64,000 bases of DNA from JACNKV01 sp964645915 (GCA_964645915.1 CAZYDH010000003.1:1-64000); one strand, 5' to 3'. Shown: positions 9,080 through 18,213, counted from the first letter of the stretch. Numbers and translations: made by a program. Notes: generated from the sequence alone by a model not told the origin.

Positions 9080-9853
9080 ATTTCTGTAAAAATACATCCA
9101 ACGGCTATTATCGGGACAACTGCTAAACTGGGTGAAGATGTAACAATCGGACCCTATTCCATCATCGAAGACGGAACAACGATCAGCGATGGAACTTCAA
9201 TTGGCAATCACACAACGATCTGTAAAGGAACAACCATTGGCAAAAACTGTAATATTTTTCACAGTTGTAGCATTGGAGAAGATCCTCAAGACCTAAAATT
9301 CGGAGGGGAAGAAACCCACACTAAGATCGGTGATAATACAACAATTAGAGAGTATGTTTCTATCAATCGAGGTACGGAACATAGTGGTGTCACAAAAATA
9401 GGGAGTCGAGTTCTCTTAATGGCGTATGTGCATATAGCGCATGACTGTTTTGTCGGAAATGATGTTATTTTTGCAAATCTTGTCACTCTCGGAGGTCACG
9501 TTCACGTGGGCGATTGGGCTTCGCTTGGCGGAGGTGTGTTGGTTCATCAATTTTGTAAAGTCGGTGCTCATGCTTTTATTGGTGGTGGTTTTCGAATTGT
9601 ACAGGATGTTCCGCCCTATATTTTGGCTGCCGGAGAACCTATAAAATATTCCGGTGTCAATCGCATTGGGCTTCGCAGGCGCGGATTTGATCAAGCTCAA
9701 CGCAATGCAATTAAAAATGCTTATCAGATATTTTTTAGATCAAATCTCCCGAGAACTCAGGCATTAGTGTCCATACAAGATTCTTTCCCGGATTCTTCAG
9801 AAATAAAGACCATTGTAGATTTTATCAAATCCAGTGATCGCGGAATAATTTGA
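9080..9853 (+). CDS. lpxA: UDP-N-acetylglucosamine acyltransferase
   Basis: LpxA performs the first lipid A step, O-acylation of UDP-GlcNAc from hydroxyacyl-ACP. The protein is a left-handed beta-helix of hexapeptide repeats beginning KIHPTAIIGTTAKLG. It has the HIAHD motif with catalytic His near residue 121 and the C-terminal helical domain with GLRRRGF. I place the start at ATT 9080, because it lies eight bases after a perfect GGAGG and gives 257 residues, close to the 262 of E. coli LpxA. The alternative TTG at 9053 would add nine unusual residues (beginning MWTELEDNT) and overlap fabZ. The function is confident; the start is not. Confidence 0.93.
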   Translation: MSVKIHPTAIIGTTAKLGEDVTIGPYSIIEDGTTISDGTSIGNHTTICKGTTIGKNCNIFHSCSIGEDPQDLKFGGEETHTKIGDNTTIREYVSINRGTEHSGVTKIGSRVLLMAYVHIAHDCFVGNDVIFANLVTLGGHVHVGDWASLGGGVLVHQFCKVGAHAFIGGGFRIVQDVPPYILAAGEPIKYSGVNRIGLRRRGFDQAQRNAIKNAYQIFFRSNLPRTQALVSIQDSFPDSSEIKTIVDFIKSSDRGII

Positions 9854-9959
9854 TTTATTCAATTGTCGGTTTATTATTAAACCAAAGTAAATTTCCAAAT
9901 GAGTTTTCTTCAATACTCAATATTAGATAACCTAGGGTTGCCAAAATTTTTATTTTATA

Positions 9960-10691
9960 ATGCAAAGTCATTTTAAAACATTAAATCTTCTTCTGGGGTT
10001 CACCATTTTATTTTCTGGTTCCACCCTGTATGGACAATGGCCGTCTTTCACATTCTCTGATCTTGACGGCGCTGGATTTACAAAAAATACTCAACCTTAT
10101 TTTTCGATGATTTCATCTCAGATCAGTACGCATCCATTTGTTTCAAAATCTCCCGATCAGCGATTTCGTTCAGGGGTCAACATCACAGGGGCTCTTTCAT
10201 ACTCCGATTTAAATAAAATTGGCATAAAGCAGGGACTCCTCCCAACAGCAGAGGGAATAATTGTTGCATCCTCTAATTTAGCATTTCATGGTATGGTTTC
10301 AGGACTCATTCAATCTTCCGGATTCGTTTATATGCATGGATGGGGATTCCGGCTTTTCTTAACAGACAATCCTGGTAATGACTGGAGTGTCTCAACTAAA
10401 TTTTCAAAAATATATAGTCCTGATTATTATCGACTAACCAGCATTGACGGTGTTTGTGAAAAAGAATGGACGGTCTCAAATATTCACTTTTATACAGGGT
10501 TTGGTTCAAATTATTATAAATCCCGAATCTTTTTTGAGGGAGACAACATTCCAACTTTGGTTCAGGATTCTTTTCCATATTTAGTGCTTGGAGTGATATA
10601 CAAATATCATTCGTTTTCAGTGATTCCAAATATTCAGAACTCGAAAAACGGACTTCTTTTCAACATAGAGATTTTAAAGGGTTTTCATTAA
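9960..10691 (+). CDS. Exported protein of unknown function
   Basis: I do not recognise this 243-residue protein. It starts with a signal peptide (hydrophobic to about residue 25, ending LYGQ). The remainder is rich in Ser, Tyr, Phe and Gly with alternating hydrophobic residues, suggesting beta-strands and possibly a small outer membrane barrel or a periplasmic beta-sandwich. There is no catalytic motif and a single cysteine. Its TAA shares its last base with the dxr ATG (TAATG), so it is translationally coupled to dxr and sits inside the lipid A/isoprenoid run. A role in envelope structure is inferred from location only. Confidence 0.75.
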   Translation: MQSHFKTLNLLLGFTILFSGSTLYGQWPSFTFSDLDGAGFTKNTQPYFSMISSQISTHPFVSKSPDQRFRSGVNITGALSYSDLNKIGIKQGLLPTAEGIIVASSNLAFHGMVSGLIQSSGFVYMHGWGFRLFLTDNPGNDWSVSTKFSKIYSPDYYRLTSIDGVCEKEWTVSNIHFYTGFGSNYYKSRIFFEGDNIPTLVQDSFPYLVLGVIYKYHSFSVIPNIQNSKNGLLFNIEILKGFH

Positions 10692-11836
10692 TGTCTCGAG
10701 CGATTTCTATCTTGGGATCTACCGGATCCATTGGAGTGAATGCCTTACAGGTTATAAATAATCTGGAAGGTCATTTTTCTATAAAATATCTGTCTGCATA
10801 TAAAAACAGTCAGCGGTTAATTCACCAAGCTCTTGAATATAAACCTGAAGCGGTTGTTATCGTTGATCCTGCGGCAGCGAAAGAAGTTGGAGTCGCTTTA
10901 AAGCAAGAACCTATTGACGTGTTGGTTGGTCGAAAAGGATTGCTGGAAATCGCCGCGCGAAAAGACGTAGATATTATGCTCAATGCTCTGGTAGGTTCTT
11001 CCGGAATGGAACCTACTTTTCTTGCCTTAAATGCCGGGGTTGATGTTGCATTAAGCAACAAAGAAAGTCTTGTTATGGCAGGGGATATCATTAATAAGGA
11101 GCGATCTCGTACCGGCGCAAATCTATTTCCCGTTGATAGTGAACATTCAGCTATTTGGCAATGTCTCGTTGGGGAGACAATGAATAATGTAGAGCGGATC
11201 ATTCTTACCGGAAGTGGTGGACCGTTTCGAACGCGTGACCTGTCCGAATTTAAATCTATTTCTGTTGATGAAGCTCTTAATCATCCAAATTGGTCCATGG
11301 GAAAAAAGATCACAATTGACTCTGCAACAATGATGAACAAAGGATTGGAAGTGATTGAAGCCCGATGGTTGTTTGATCTTCCGGCTGATAAAATCGATGT
11401 TGTGATCCATCCACAGTCCATTATTCATTCAATGGTGGAATTCGTCGACGGCTCTGTTAAGGCACAACTCGGTGTCCCTGATATGAAAATTCCTATCCAA
11501 TATGCTTTAACGTATCCAAAGCATGTTACATCTTCTTGGGAGCGTTTGAATTTAGAAAAAATCAACTCACTTACGTTTGAACCTCCGGACTTTGAGAAGT
11601 TCCCCGCTATGAAATTAGCGTATGACGCTCTGCGAACAGGTGGTTCTTGTCCGGCGGTTTTAAATGTGGCAAATGAACAGGCGGTTTATCGGTTTTTACA
11701 ACATGAGGTCTCATTTACAGACATTCCTAAAATTATTGAAAAAGCATGTGATAAAATCCCGTTTATTGAAACACCGTCGCTTGAAGATATTCTTTCTTTG
11801 GAACTTGAGACCATTCGTTTTGTAAAAACAATTTAA
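10691..11836 (+). CDS. dxr: 1-deoxy-D-xylulose 5-phosphate reductoisomerase
   Basis: This is the second step of the MEP isoprenoid pathway, converting DXP to 2-C-methyl-D-erythritol 4-phosphate with NADPH and a divalent metal. The 381-residue protein shows the NADPH-binding GSTGSIG at residues 8-14, the NKESLV motif, the metal and substrate residues in DSEHSA, the flexible-loop HPNWSMGKKITIDSATMMNK region (about 201-220), and the C-terminal ANEQAV helix. Length is standard. It is coupled to the preceding unknown gene by TAATG and precedes rseP by 24 bases, the usual dxr-rseP pairing. It feeds prenyl precursors to UppS in the same run. Confidence 0.97.
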   Translation: MSRAISILGSTGSIGVNALQVINNLEGHFSIKYLSAYKNSQRLIHQALEYKPEAVVIVDPAAAKEVGVALKQEPIDVLVGRKGLLEIAARKDVDIMLNALVGSSGMEPTFLALNAGVDVALSNKESLVMAGDIINKERSRTGANLFPVDSEHSAIWQCLVGETMNNVERIILTGSGGPFRTRDLSEFKSISVDEALNHPNWSMGKKITIDSATMMNKGLEVIEARWLFDLPADKIDVVIHPQSIIHSMVEFVDGSVKAQLGVPDMKIPIQYALTYPKHVTSSWERLNLEKINSLTFEPPDFEKFPAMKLAYDALRTGGSCPAVLNVANEQAVYRFLQHEVSFTDIPKIIEKACDKIPFIETPSLEDILSLELETIRFVKTI

Positions 11837-11860
11837 TGATTTAATCGGAGTATATTGACT

Positions 11861-13033
11861 ATGACTGTTATCTGGGCTACAATTGTTGTTTTAGGTGTTC
11901 TTATCCTGGTTCATGAGCTGGGACATTTTTTAGCTGCTCGATCTGTTGGTGTTCGTGTTGAGCGATTTTCAATTGGCTTTCCACCAAGATTTTTGACTTT
12001 TACATCCGTACCAAGCGGATGGGAATTTTGTTTGTTCTTCTTTAAGAAAACCGAAAATAAATATGAGTGGAAACCGGTTTATACACGTCGGTTGTCAATT
12101 CCGGGAAAAAAAGGCAGTGGCACAGAGTATTGTCTAGCGCTTGTTCCGCTAGGAGGTTATGTGAAGATGGCGGGAATGATCGACGAAAGCATGGATACGG
12201 CTATTTCTCACGCTCCCGACGAGTTTGGCAGTAAATCTCCTTTGGCACAAATGTGGGTGATGAGCGCCGGTGTGTTAATGAATATTTTATTGGCATTTGT
12301 GATCTACACAGGGATTACGCTATACACAGGAATCCCGGAAGTCAGCACCGACCCCATTGTTGCTGAACTTGTTCCCGATCATCCCGCTGAAAAAGCCGGT
12401 TTAAAATCAGGTGACAGAATCTTGCAAATCGATGAAACGCCCATTAATACATGGGAAGAAATGACAACACTCATTCACTCAAAACCAAATGAGTCTATTC
12501 TTTTTACTGTTGACCAAGATGGAACTGAAAAAGACGTCTTAATCCAATCTATTTCTCAAGTGTATACAAGAGACGGGAAGTTGGATACATTGGGCTTTGT
12601 CGGTATTGCGCCTGCGATCACTTATCGTAAAAGCGGGTTGGGAGAGGCCGTTGTCTCGGGAACGCGAGCAACAGGATATGGACTTGGACTCATAGTAATG
12701 TCTTTAAAAATGTTAGTCGTTGGTGATGCGTCCATTAAGGATATGGGCGGTCCTATCATGATTGCACAATGGGCGGGTGAAACCGCAAAGGCGGGATGGA
12801 TACCTCTCCTTGGTTTTATGGCATTAATTAGTGTGAACCTTGCTTTTATTAATATTTTACCTATCCCTGCTTTAGATGGCGGACATATTTTAGTAACAGC
12901 AATTCAAAGTATTATACGAAGACCGATCTCAACAAAAATCCGTTTGGCTATTCAACAAATTGGAATGGCAATTCTTCTTGTGTTAATGATTACCGTGATC
13001 TTTAACGATGTTTTACGGCTTTTCGGGAAGTAA
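11861..13033 (+). CDS. rseP: RseP-type site-2 membrane metalloprotease (M50)
   Basis: This inner membrane zinc protease cleaves substrates within the membrane, classically an anti-sigma factor. The first membrane helix carries HELGH (residues 18-22 from ATG 11861). One PDZ domain lies near residues 155-235 (DHPAEKAGLKSGDRI), where E. coli RseP has two. The C-terminal membrane segments carry NILPIPALDGGH with the third zinc ligand. Between the active site and PLGGYVKMAG is an extra segment of about 30 residues (FFFKKTENKYEW...). A GGAG lies ten bases before ATG 11861. TTG 11855 (four bases after GGAG) would add two residues and cannot be excluded. No rseA-like gene is nearby. Confidence 0.93.
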   Translation: MTVIWATIVVLGVLILVHELGHFLAARSVGVRVERFSIGFPPRFLTFTSVPSGWEFCLFFFKKTENKYEWKPVYTRRLSIPGKKGSGTEYCLALVPLGGYVKMAGMIDESMDTAISHAPDEFGSKSPLAQMWVMSAGVLMNILLAFVIYTGITLYTGIPEVSTDPIVAELVPDHPAEKAGLKSGDRILQIDETPINTWEEMTTLIHSKPNESILFTVDQDGTEKDVLIQSISQVYTRDGKLDTLGFVGIAPAITYRKSGLGEAVVSGTRATGYGLGLIVMSLKMLVVGDASIKDMGGPIMIAQWAGETAKAGWIPLLGFMALISVNLAFINILPIPALDGGHILVTAIQSIIRRPISTKIRLAIQQIGMAILLVLMITVIFNDVLRLFGK

Positions 13034-13042
13034 AGGTCTGGG

Positions 13043-13771
13043 TTAGTTATTTGTAACTGACTTTAGCTTAAGTAACATTGAACCAAACTTCATTTTAACC
13101 TGAATTTGTACAGGAAGTCGCTGAGGATCATCGCTCAACCAAACGATCATATCTCCTTGATTTTTAAACAAGGATCTTCCTTCTCTGAATGGCTTTAGAA
13201 TAAAGCACGAACGTTTTCCAAGCTTTGTGGATATCTCTTCTTTCCCAACGACCTTTACTTGAAATGTAGAAAGTGTTTTATTATCAACGGTTGTAAAGCT
13301 TAGCAACTGTTCAGTCTTCAATGTTAATGATCTAAAATAATATAATAGAGAATAGGGGTCTTTGATAGGAGTATTTAGTTTAAGTGTGTCTTCATTACAG
13401 ACAGCCAAAGAATCTTCATAATAAAATTCTGAGATAGATCTTTGACGATAATTTCCTTCGCGTATAGACTTTTTCACTTTATAGGTATTATACGATTCTG
13501 TATCTAACCATACATTGATTTCGTCTCTCACTTTAAATAATTTATCTGCCATTTTTCCTGTTTTAACTTTATATTGAATATGTGACACAGGTCTATTATT
13601 AAATGTTTCTGTTCCGACCACAGACAGTGTTGCTGTACCCGCCGGAATATAATTGAAAAAGGCTTCGTATGTCAGTTTTTCTCCTGTTTTTAGGAGATTT
13701 TTGTCATTTCCAAAAACGAATACAGTAAGGCAGATTAGAAAAATAAATTTGAATCTGTTTTTACTGTTCAT
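13043..13771 (-). CDS. DUF3108-domain exported protein
   Basis: The 242-residue protein has a signal peptide (about 1-21) and then a beta-rich domain matching the DUF3108 pattern. It begins with GEKLTYEAFFNYIPAGTA and includes DEINVWLDTESYNT, a YSLLYYFRSL helix, and a closing IVWLSDDPQRLPVQIQVKM strand pair. DUF3108 proteins resemble a lipocalin-like or LolA-like fold and are common in FCB and proteobacterial genomes, but their function is not established. It converges with rseP (nine bases between stops) and lies 11 bases after tsaC, probably in one operon with tsaC and the acyltransferase. Confidence 0.85.
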   Translation of the reverse strand: MNSKNRFKFIFLICLTVFVFGNDKNLLKTGEKLTYEAFFNYIPAGTATLSVVGTETFNNRPVSHIQYKVKTGKMADKLFKVRDEINVWLDTESYNTYKVKKSIREGNYRQRSISEFYYEDSLAVCNEDTLKLNTPIKDPYSLLYYFRSLTLKTEQLLSFTTVDNKTLSTFQVKVVGKEEISTKLGKRSCFILKPFREGRSLFKNQGDMIVWLSDDPQRLPVQIQVKMKFGSMLLKLKSVTNN

Positions 13772-13782
13772 CTATGGTTCGC

Positions 13783-14355
13783 TTATCTTAATTGAATTAG
13801 TGTATGATTTTCTATTTTAAATATTTCTGATCCTGATGACTTCGGTAAAACACCGTCATCAATAATTAAATCGATTTTATCTCCAAAGATTTTTTCTATG
13901 TCATCCGGATTGTTTAGTGGTGGTTGGCTTCGCCTGTTTACGCTCGTTGTTGTAATGGGAAATCCTAATCTTTCTGTAAGGTTACACCCAAAAGGATGGT
14001 CGGGGATTCGAATCCCTAGAGTTTGTCCGTTCCCAAGGATCATTGGATGTACAATATGGGGTGATACCTTAGCAATCAACGTGGTTTTTCCTCCAATCAC
14101 CTTTTCAGCTAACGCCTTATCTTCCATTGAAAGATCAACCATAGACAGTGCTTTTGTTTTATTAGCAACAATAATACTGATGGGTCCGGTTCTATTTTTC
14201 AACTGATTCAATTTTGAAATTGCTTTACCATTTGTTGCATCAACACCTAAACCATAAAGCGTATCCGTTGGATAAACAATAATTCCACCTTTTTGAATTA
14301 TTTCAACAGCCGTCTCAAGGGTGTTGGAATCTAATAATGGAATTCGTTTTTTCAT
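13783..14355 (-). CDS. tsaC: Threonylcarbamoyl-AMP synthase (Sua5/YrdC/YciO family)
   Basis: TsaC makes L-threonylcarbamoyl-AMP from threonine, bicarbonate and ATP for the t6A37 modification of ANN-decoding tRNAs. The YrdC fold is recognised from YPTDTLYGLG, the basic LKNR segment followed by GPISIIV, the GKTTLIAK segment, RIPDHPF, and the TSVNRR motif. I choose ATG 14355, eight bases after the stop of the upstream acyltransferase, giving 190 residues starting MKKRIPLL. A longer frame from ATG 14400 would overlap that gene by 37 bases and add an uncharacteristic leader. The protein is the single-domain type without the Sua5 C-terminal domain. Confidence 0.92.
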   Translation of the reverse strand: MKKRIPLLDSNTLETAVEIIQKGGIIVYPTDTLYGLGVDATNGKAISKLNQLKNRTGPISIIVANKTKALSMVDLSMEDKALAEKVIGGKTTLIAKVSPHIVHPMILGNGQTLGIRIPDHPFGCNLTERLGFPITTTSVNRRSQPPLNNPDDIEKIFGDKIDLIIDDGVLPKSSGSEIFKIENHTLIQLR

Positions 14356-14363
14356 GATCGTTC

Positions 14364-15212
14364 TTATTGGGGTTTTGTTTTCCAGCGGCGGTGAAACCAA
14401 AAATATTGCTCGGGATGCTCTCTTATCTTTTGTTCAATTCGTGTAGTAAATGATTGCGCGATTTCTTGGATGGTTGCTTCTCGCGAAACAGATATATCTT
14501 GAAAATCTACTATGATTTTTCCATCTGTATCTTCATGGCTTATAACCAGAAATAAGGATGATTTGCTTTGTTTATAAAACCGTGCTGCCCCTTTTGGTGT
14601 TGATGAGGGTTGTCCGAAAAAATCTACAAAGACTCCTCGTTTTTTTGCATCCTGATCACTGGCTAATCCTAAAATGTTGCCATTTTCTAATACCCTGTAC
14701 ATTGATTCTAATGGTTCTTTGCGATGGATATGGTTTATCCCAATTCTTTCTCTTAACTCTCTAAAAAATATATCTGCGCCACGATTTTTTTGCCTGTTGA
14801 ATACTACAAATAATGGATAATTCTGTAATCCCATCCAATCCATCATAATCTCCCAAGGACCAAAATGAGCTGTAACAACAATAATGCCATTTTTCTTTTT
14901 CAATGCTGTTTCAAAAGTTTCATTCCCGTTTGTTCTAATAGTATATTTTTGCGGAAAAGATAGAAAATCGACAAAGTTTTTTACAAAGAAATAATATGTG
15001 CTTTTTAATGTTTGCGTGGCCCATGCATCAGATTTTTCCGGAAACGCTGTTTGGATGTTTTGTAAGGCTTTTTGCTTTCTAATTGTAATTTGATGATATA
15101 CAAAGGAGGCTAACCGTTTTGAAAAAAGTTCTCTGTTCGGTTTCGACATATTATTTAGCCATTTTGATAAGGCTTTCAAAAGATAATATGTGATTTTGTC
15201 AATTCGATTCAT
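14364..15212 (-). CDS. LpxL/HtrB-family lauroyl (lysophospholipid) acyltransferase
   Basis: This 282-residue membrane-associated enzyme is predicted to add a secondary acyl chain to lipid A at the inner membrane. The conserved H-x4-E catalytic pair is His116 and Glu121 in AHFGPWEI. Further family marks are FNRQKNRGAD, a LASDQDAKKRGVFVDFFG segment and the C-terminal YFWFHRRWKTKP. It matches the short, soluble-looking LpxL relatives of FCB bacteria and lacks a long N-terminal membrane helix. It starts a minus-strand group with tsaC and the DUF3108 gene and is divergent from nfeD. The acyl donor and exact acceptor cannot be read from the sequence. Confidence 0.9.
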   Translation of the reverse strand: MNRIDKITYYLLKALSKWLNNMSKPNRELFSKRLASFVYHQITIRKQKALQNIQTAFPEKSDAWATQTLKSTYYFFVKNFVDFLSFPQKYTIRTNGNETFETALKKKNGIIVVTAHFGPWEIMMDWMGLQNYPLFVVFNRQKNRGADIFFRELRERIGINHIHRKEPLESMYRVLENGNILGLASDQDAKKRGVFVDFFGQPSSTPKGAARFYKQSKSSLFLVISHEDTDGKIIVDFQDISVSREATIQEIAQSFTTRIEQKIREHPEQYFWFHRRWKTKPQ

Positions 15213-15307
15213 TTCCTAAAACTTTTTCTTACAAACAGTGTCAAATCTAAGATAAATTCCAGTGAACAACATTGGTTTTATTCATAATTTCATTTAAACT
15301 TAAGCCT

Positions 15308-16666
15308 ATGAAAAAATACATATTCTTCATTCTTATATCTCTATTAGTGAATTTTGTTTCTTCCCAGTCTATTGTTTATAAAGTCCCAATTCAGGGGACC
15401 ATTGACTTAGGGCTTCCGCCTTTTATTGAACGGGTGATTGAAACAGCAGAAAATGAAAATGCTTCCGCTATTATTTTGGATATTGACACATTTGGTGGTC
15501 GAGTTGATGCCGCAACGCAAATCAAAGATGAGCTCCTTGATTCTGAAATTCCAACTGTAGCATTTATTAATCGTCGGGCTATTTCTGCCGGTGCATTGAT
15601 TTCCCTTTCTTGTGAAAAAATATATATGACAGATGGCGGAACGATCGGTGCTGCGACTGCAGTAGATATGCAAGGGAATAAAGGCACAGAAAAAGTCATC
15701 AGCTATATGCGGGAAGAAATGGCATCTACCGCTGAAGCGAGGGGGCGTAACATTGATATTGCCAAAGGAATGGTGGATGAAGAGCTGTCGTTTTCACATC
15801 TTTATATCGACGGAGATTCGATTGAGGTCGCCGATTTAGAAGGACGAAAAGAAGGAAAGCTAATCACGCTGACAACTGAACTGGCCCTTAAATACAAAAT
15901 TGCAGATGGTAATACTGAAACCTTAGATGAAGTTCTTGAAGAATTAGGGTTGGAGAACGCTGAGATTCGAAATGCAAGTGAAAATTGGTCCGAAAACTTT
16001 GTGCGGTTTTTAACCAATCCGGTTGTTGCATCACTTTTAATGACGTTTGGGTTTTTAGGAATTTTATTTGAATTGCAAAGTCCGGGATGGGGAATTCCCG
16101 GAACGTTTGGAGCTGTTTGTTTGACCTTATCATTGGGATCTTCATATATTGCGGAATTAGCTACGGTCAATGAACTGCTGATTATTCTGGTCGGTATTGC
16201 TTTATTGTTGATAGAAGCATTGTTGATTCCCGGTTTTGGTATTGCAGGTATTGCCGGAATCGGATTTGTTCTTTGGGGATTATATGAATTGCTACTTCCG
16301 GATATTCCGGTTGGAGAGGAGGTCACATCTATGGCATTAACAGGTTTAACTATTGGAATAATAGGAGGGATCATCGGATTGTTCTTATTGTTCAAACTGA
16401 TGACAAAAACCAAGTTTTGGCACAAGCTCACTGCACCCGGTGTTGAAAGCACCGATCAAGGCTATAATACATCTGTCGGCTGGGAAAACCTTAGGGGAGA
16501 ACAAGGCGTAGCTTCAACAGATTTACGACCTGCCGGCTGGATAACTGTAAATAACCAGCGTGTTTTTGTAGTCAGCGAAGGAGATTTTATTTCAAAAGGA
16601 GATACGGTCACTATTTTATCTGTAGATGGGAACCGTGTTGTTGTTCGATCATTAAATAATCATTAG
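15308..16666 (+). CDS. NfeD-family membrane-bound ClpP-class serine protease
   Basis: This is the long form of NfeD: signal peptide (1-20), ClpP-like protease domain (about 22-225), four to five membrane helices (about 240-365) and a C-terminal OB-like NfeD domain (about 385-452). The nucleophile is Ser93 in NRRAISAGALI, and Lys129 is the probable general base. The TFGGRVDAA segment forms the oxyanion side. Archaeal relatives cleave stomatin-type proteins at their hydrophobic C-terminus. I choose ATG 15308, which begins a clean signal peptide, over an upstream in-frame ATG at 15272 that would add 12 residues. It lies nine bases before floA, the expected partner. Confidence 0.92.
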   Translation: MKKYIFFILISLLVNFVSSQSIVYKVPIQGTIDLGLPPFIERVIETAENENASAIILDIDTFGGRVDAATQIKDELLDSEIPTVAFINRRAISAGALISLSCEKIYMTDGGTIGAATAVDMQGNKGTEKVISYMREEMASTAEARGRNIDIAKGMVDEELSFSHLYIDGDSIEVADLEGRKEGKLITLTTELALKYKIADGNTETLDEVLEELGLENAEIRNASENWSENFVRFLTNPVVASLLMTFGFLGILFELQSPGWGIPGTFGAVCLTLSLGSSYIAELATVNELLIILVGIALLLIEALLIPGFGIAGIAGIGFVLWGLYELLLPDIPVGEEVTSMALTGLTIGIIGGIIGLFLLFKLMTKTKFWHKLTAPGVESTDQGYNTSVGWENLRGEQGVASTDLRPAGWITVNNQRVFVVSEGDFISKGDTVTILSVDGNRVVVRSLNNH

Positions 16667-16675
16667 GAGTTTATT

Positions 16676-17701
16676 ATGAGTATACTTTCAGTCATTTTGT
16701 TAGCGTTTGTTTTATTATTTGTCATACTGCTGTTCTATTTTGTCCCAGTCGGGATGTGGATCCAAGCTATCGTTAGTTTGGGGTTAGGAAGGATCACCAT
16801 TATTGATCTCGTCCGGATGCGCTTACGAAAGATTCCACCAAGACTCGTTGTCGACGGAGTGATCAATGCTCACAAAGCGGGGTTAGAAGATATCTCAACA
16901 GAGTTGTTAGAAACACATTTTCTCGCCGGCGGAAATGTAACCAATGTCGTCTCGGCAATGATCGCAGCGAATAAAGCAAAGATTGATCTCCCGTTTATGA
17001 CTTCTACTGCCATCGATCTGGCGGGGCGTGATGTGAAAACTGCTGTCCAAACCAGCGTATATCCAAAGGTGATTAACGCACCAAAAGAAGGATATTTATC
17101 TGCGGTTGCAAAAGATGGAATCGAATTGAAAGCAAGAGCTCGAGTCACTGTGCGTACGAACATCCCCGGTTTGGTTGGTGGTGCAACGGATGAAACCGTA
17201 ATCGCACGTGTCGGAGAAGGAATTGTGAGCGCAATTGGTTCTTCATCTAATTATTCCACAGTTCTCGAGAATCCCGATCTTATTTCAAAAGCTGTATTGT
17301 CAAAAGGGTTGGATGCCGGAACTGCGTATGAAATTCTATCCATTGATATTGCAGATTTGGATGTGGGAAAAAACGTTGGTGCAAGACTTCAGGCTGATCA
17401 GGCTCAGGCTGATTTACGCGTTGCGCAGGCTCGTGCAGAGACCCGTCGTGCGATGGCTGTGGCTGAAGAGCAAGAAATGAAAGCCAGAACCCAAGAAATG
17501 CAAGCAAAGGTTGTCGAAGCTGAGGCTGAAGTTCCTAAGGCAATGAGTCAGGCATTTCGTGAAGGAAATCTTGGAATCTTTGATTATTACAATATGCAAA
17601 ACATTAAAGCCGATACCGGAATGAGAAAATTTATCTCAGGCGAAGGAGAGACCAAGGCAACTGAAGCTCCGGAAGATCACGAAGAAAATTTAAATTCGTA
17701 A
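16676..17701 (+). CDS. floA: Flotillin-like protein FloA (UPF0365)
   Basis: FloA scaffolds functional membrane microdomains at the inner membrane. The 341-residue protein has an N-terminal hydrophobic hairpin (about 5-40), a PHB/SPFH domain (about 45-220) and a long Ala/Glu/Gln-rich helical segment (about 230-300, with repeated [21 protein letters not shown] heptads) that drives oligomerisation. Length and sequence fit the UPF0365 family closely. A TAGGAG ribosome binding site precedes the ATG. The nfeD-floA order is conserved in many bacteria. The acidic tail after residue 325 is variable in the family. Confidence 0.96.
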   Translation: MSILSVILLAFVLLFVILLFYFVPVGMWIQAIVSLGLGRITIIDLVRMRLRKIPPRLVVDGVINAHKAGLEDISTELLETHFLAGGNVTNVVSAMIAANKAKIDLPFMTSTAIDLAGRDVKTAVQTSVYPKVINAPKEGYLSAVAKDGIELKARARVTVRTNIPGLVGGATDETVIARVGEGIVSAIGSSSNYSTVLENPDLISKAVLSKGLDAGTAYEILSIDIADLDVGKNVGARLQADQAQADLRVAQARAETRRAMAVAEEQEMKARTQEMQAKVVEAEAEVPKAMSQAFREGNLGIFDYYNMQNIKADTGMRKFISGEGETKATEAPEDHEENLNS

Positions 17702-17730
17702 GGCGTCTAAATAAATAGGATGAAATAATC

Positions 17731-18213
17731 ATGGAAGGCGTTGGATACTGGATATTCTTGTTGATCTTGTATTCTTTGTCTATGATGGCAAAGAAACGGA
17801 AACAAAAACAAGCCTGGAAACAGCTTGAAGATCAAGAGTCTGAAGACCAACCAGCAACACCGCAATCACCACAAATGCCCGGATTCTTGCAGGATATTTT
17901 TCAAGAAATAAAAGCAGAGATCGTTGAAGAAAAACCCAAGGATGATATTCCACATAAGGGTTATGAACCAGAAGGAAAAGATGAGTTCGATGTCAAAGTT
18001 GAAGAGCCTCCTGAACCACGTCCCGTTATAAACAAGACCAAAGACGCAGACCACTCTATTCATTGGGAATCATCAAATACAGAAAAAAAAGCTCAGGACG
18101 CAACTCAATCAAAGCCATTGAGTTTTCTTCAATCAACCGGAGGTCTAAAACAGGCAATTGTTCTTAAAGAGGTCTTGGATAAACCACGTTCTTTGAGACG
18201 AAGTATACGATAA
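17731..18213 (+). CDS. Small membrane-anchored protein of the nfeD-floA cluster
   Basis: I do not recognise a named family. The 160-residue protein has one N-terminal membrane helix (about 5-20), a basic cluster KKRKQKQ, and a long low-complexity middle rich in Glu, Pro, Lys and Gln that is probably disordered. It ends in a compact segment LKQAIVLKEVLDKPRSLRR (139-157). That end resembles the short C-terminal AIVLSEIL-type motif seen on small proteins next to prohibitin/NfeD genes in other FCB bacteria; this is from memory, not from a search. It follows floA by 29 bases. A tether or regulator of the microdomain or protease is an inference from position. Confidence 0.75.
   Translation: MEGVGYWIFLLILYSLSMMAKKRKQKQAWKQLEDQESEDQPATPQSPQMPGFLQDIFQEIKAEIVEEKPKDDIPHKGYEPEGKDEFDVKVEEPPEPRPVINKTKDADHSIHWESSNTEKKAQDATQSKPLSFLQSTGGLKQAIVLKEVLDKPRSLRRSIR

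Noticed and set aside
10822..11202. Minus-strand open frame of 126 codons inside dxr
   Set aside because: Antisense to the conserved NADPH-binding half of dxr; no independent evidence.
15802..16452. Long antisense open frame (216 codons) inside nfeD
   Set aside because: It is opposite a well-conserved gene, is rich in Ser, Pro, Asn and Ile from the reverse complement of membrane helices, and has no signals of its own.
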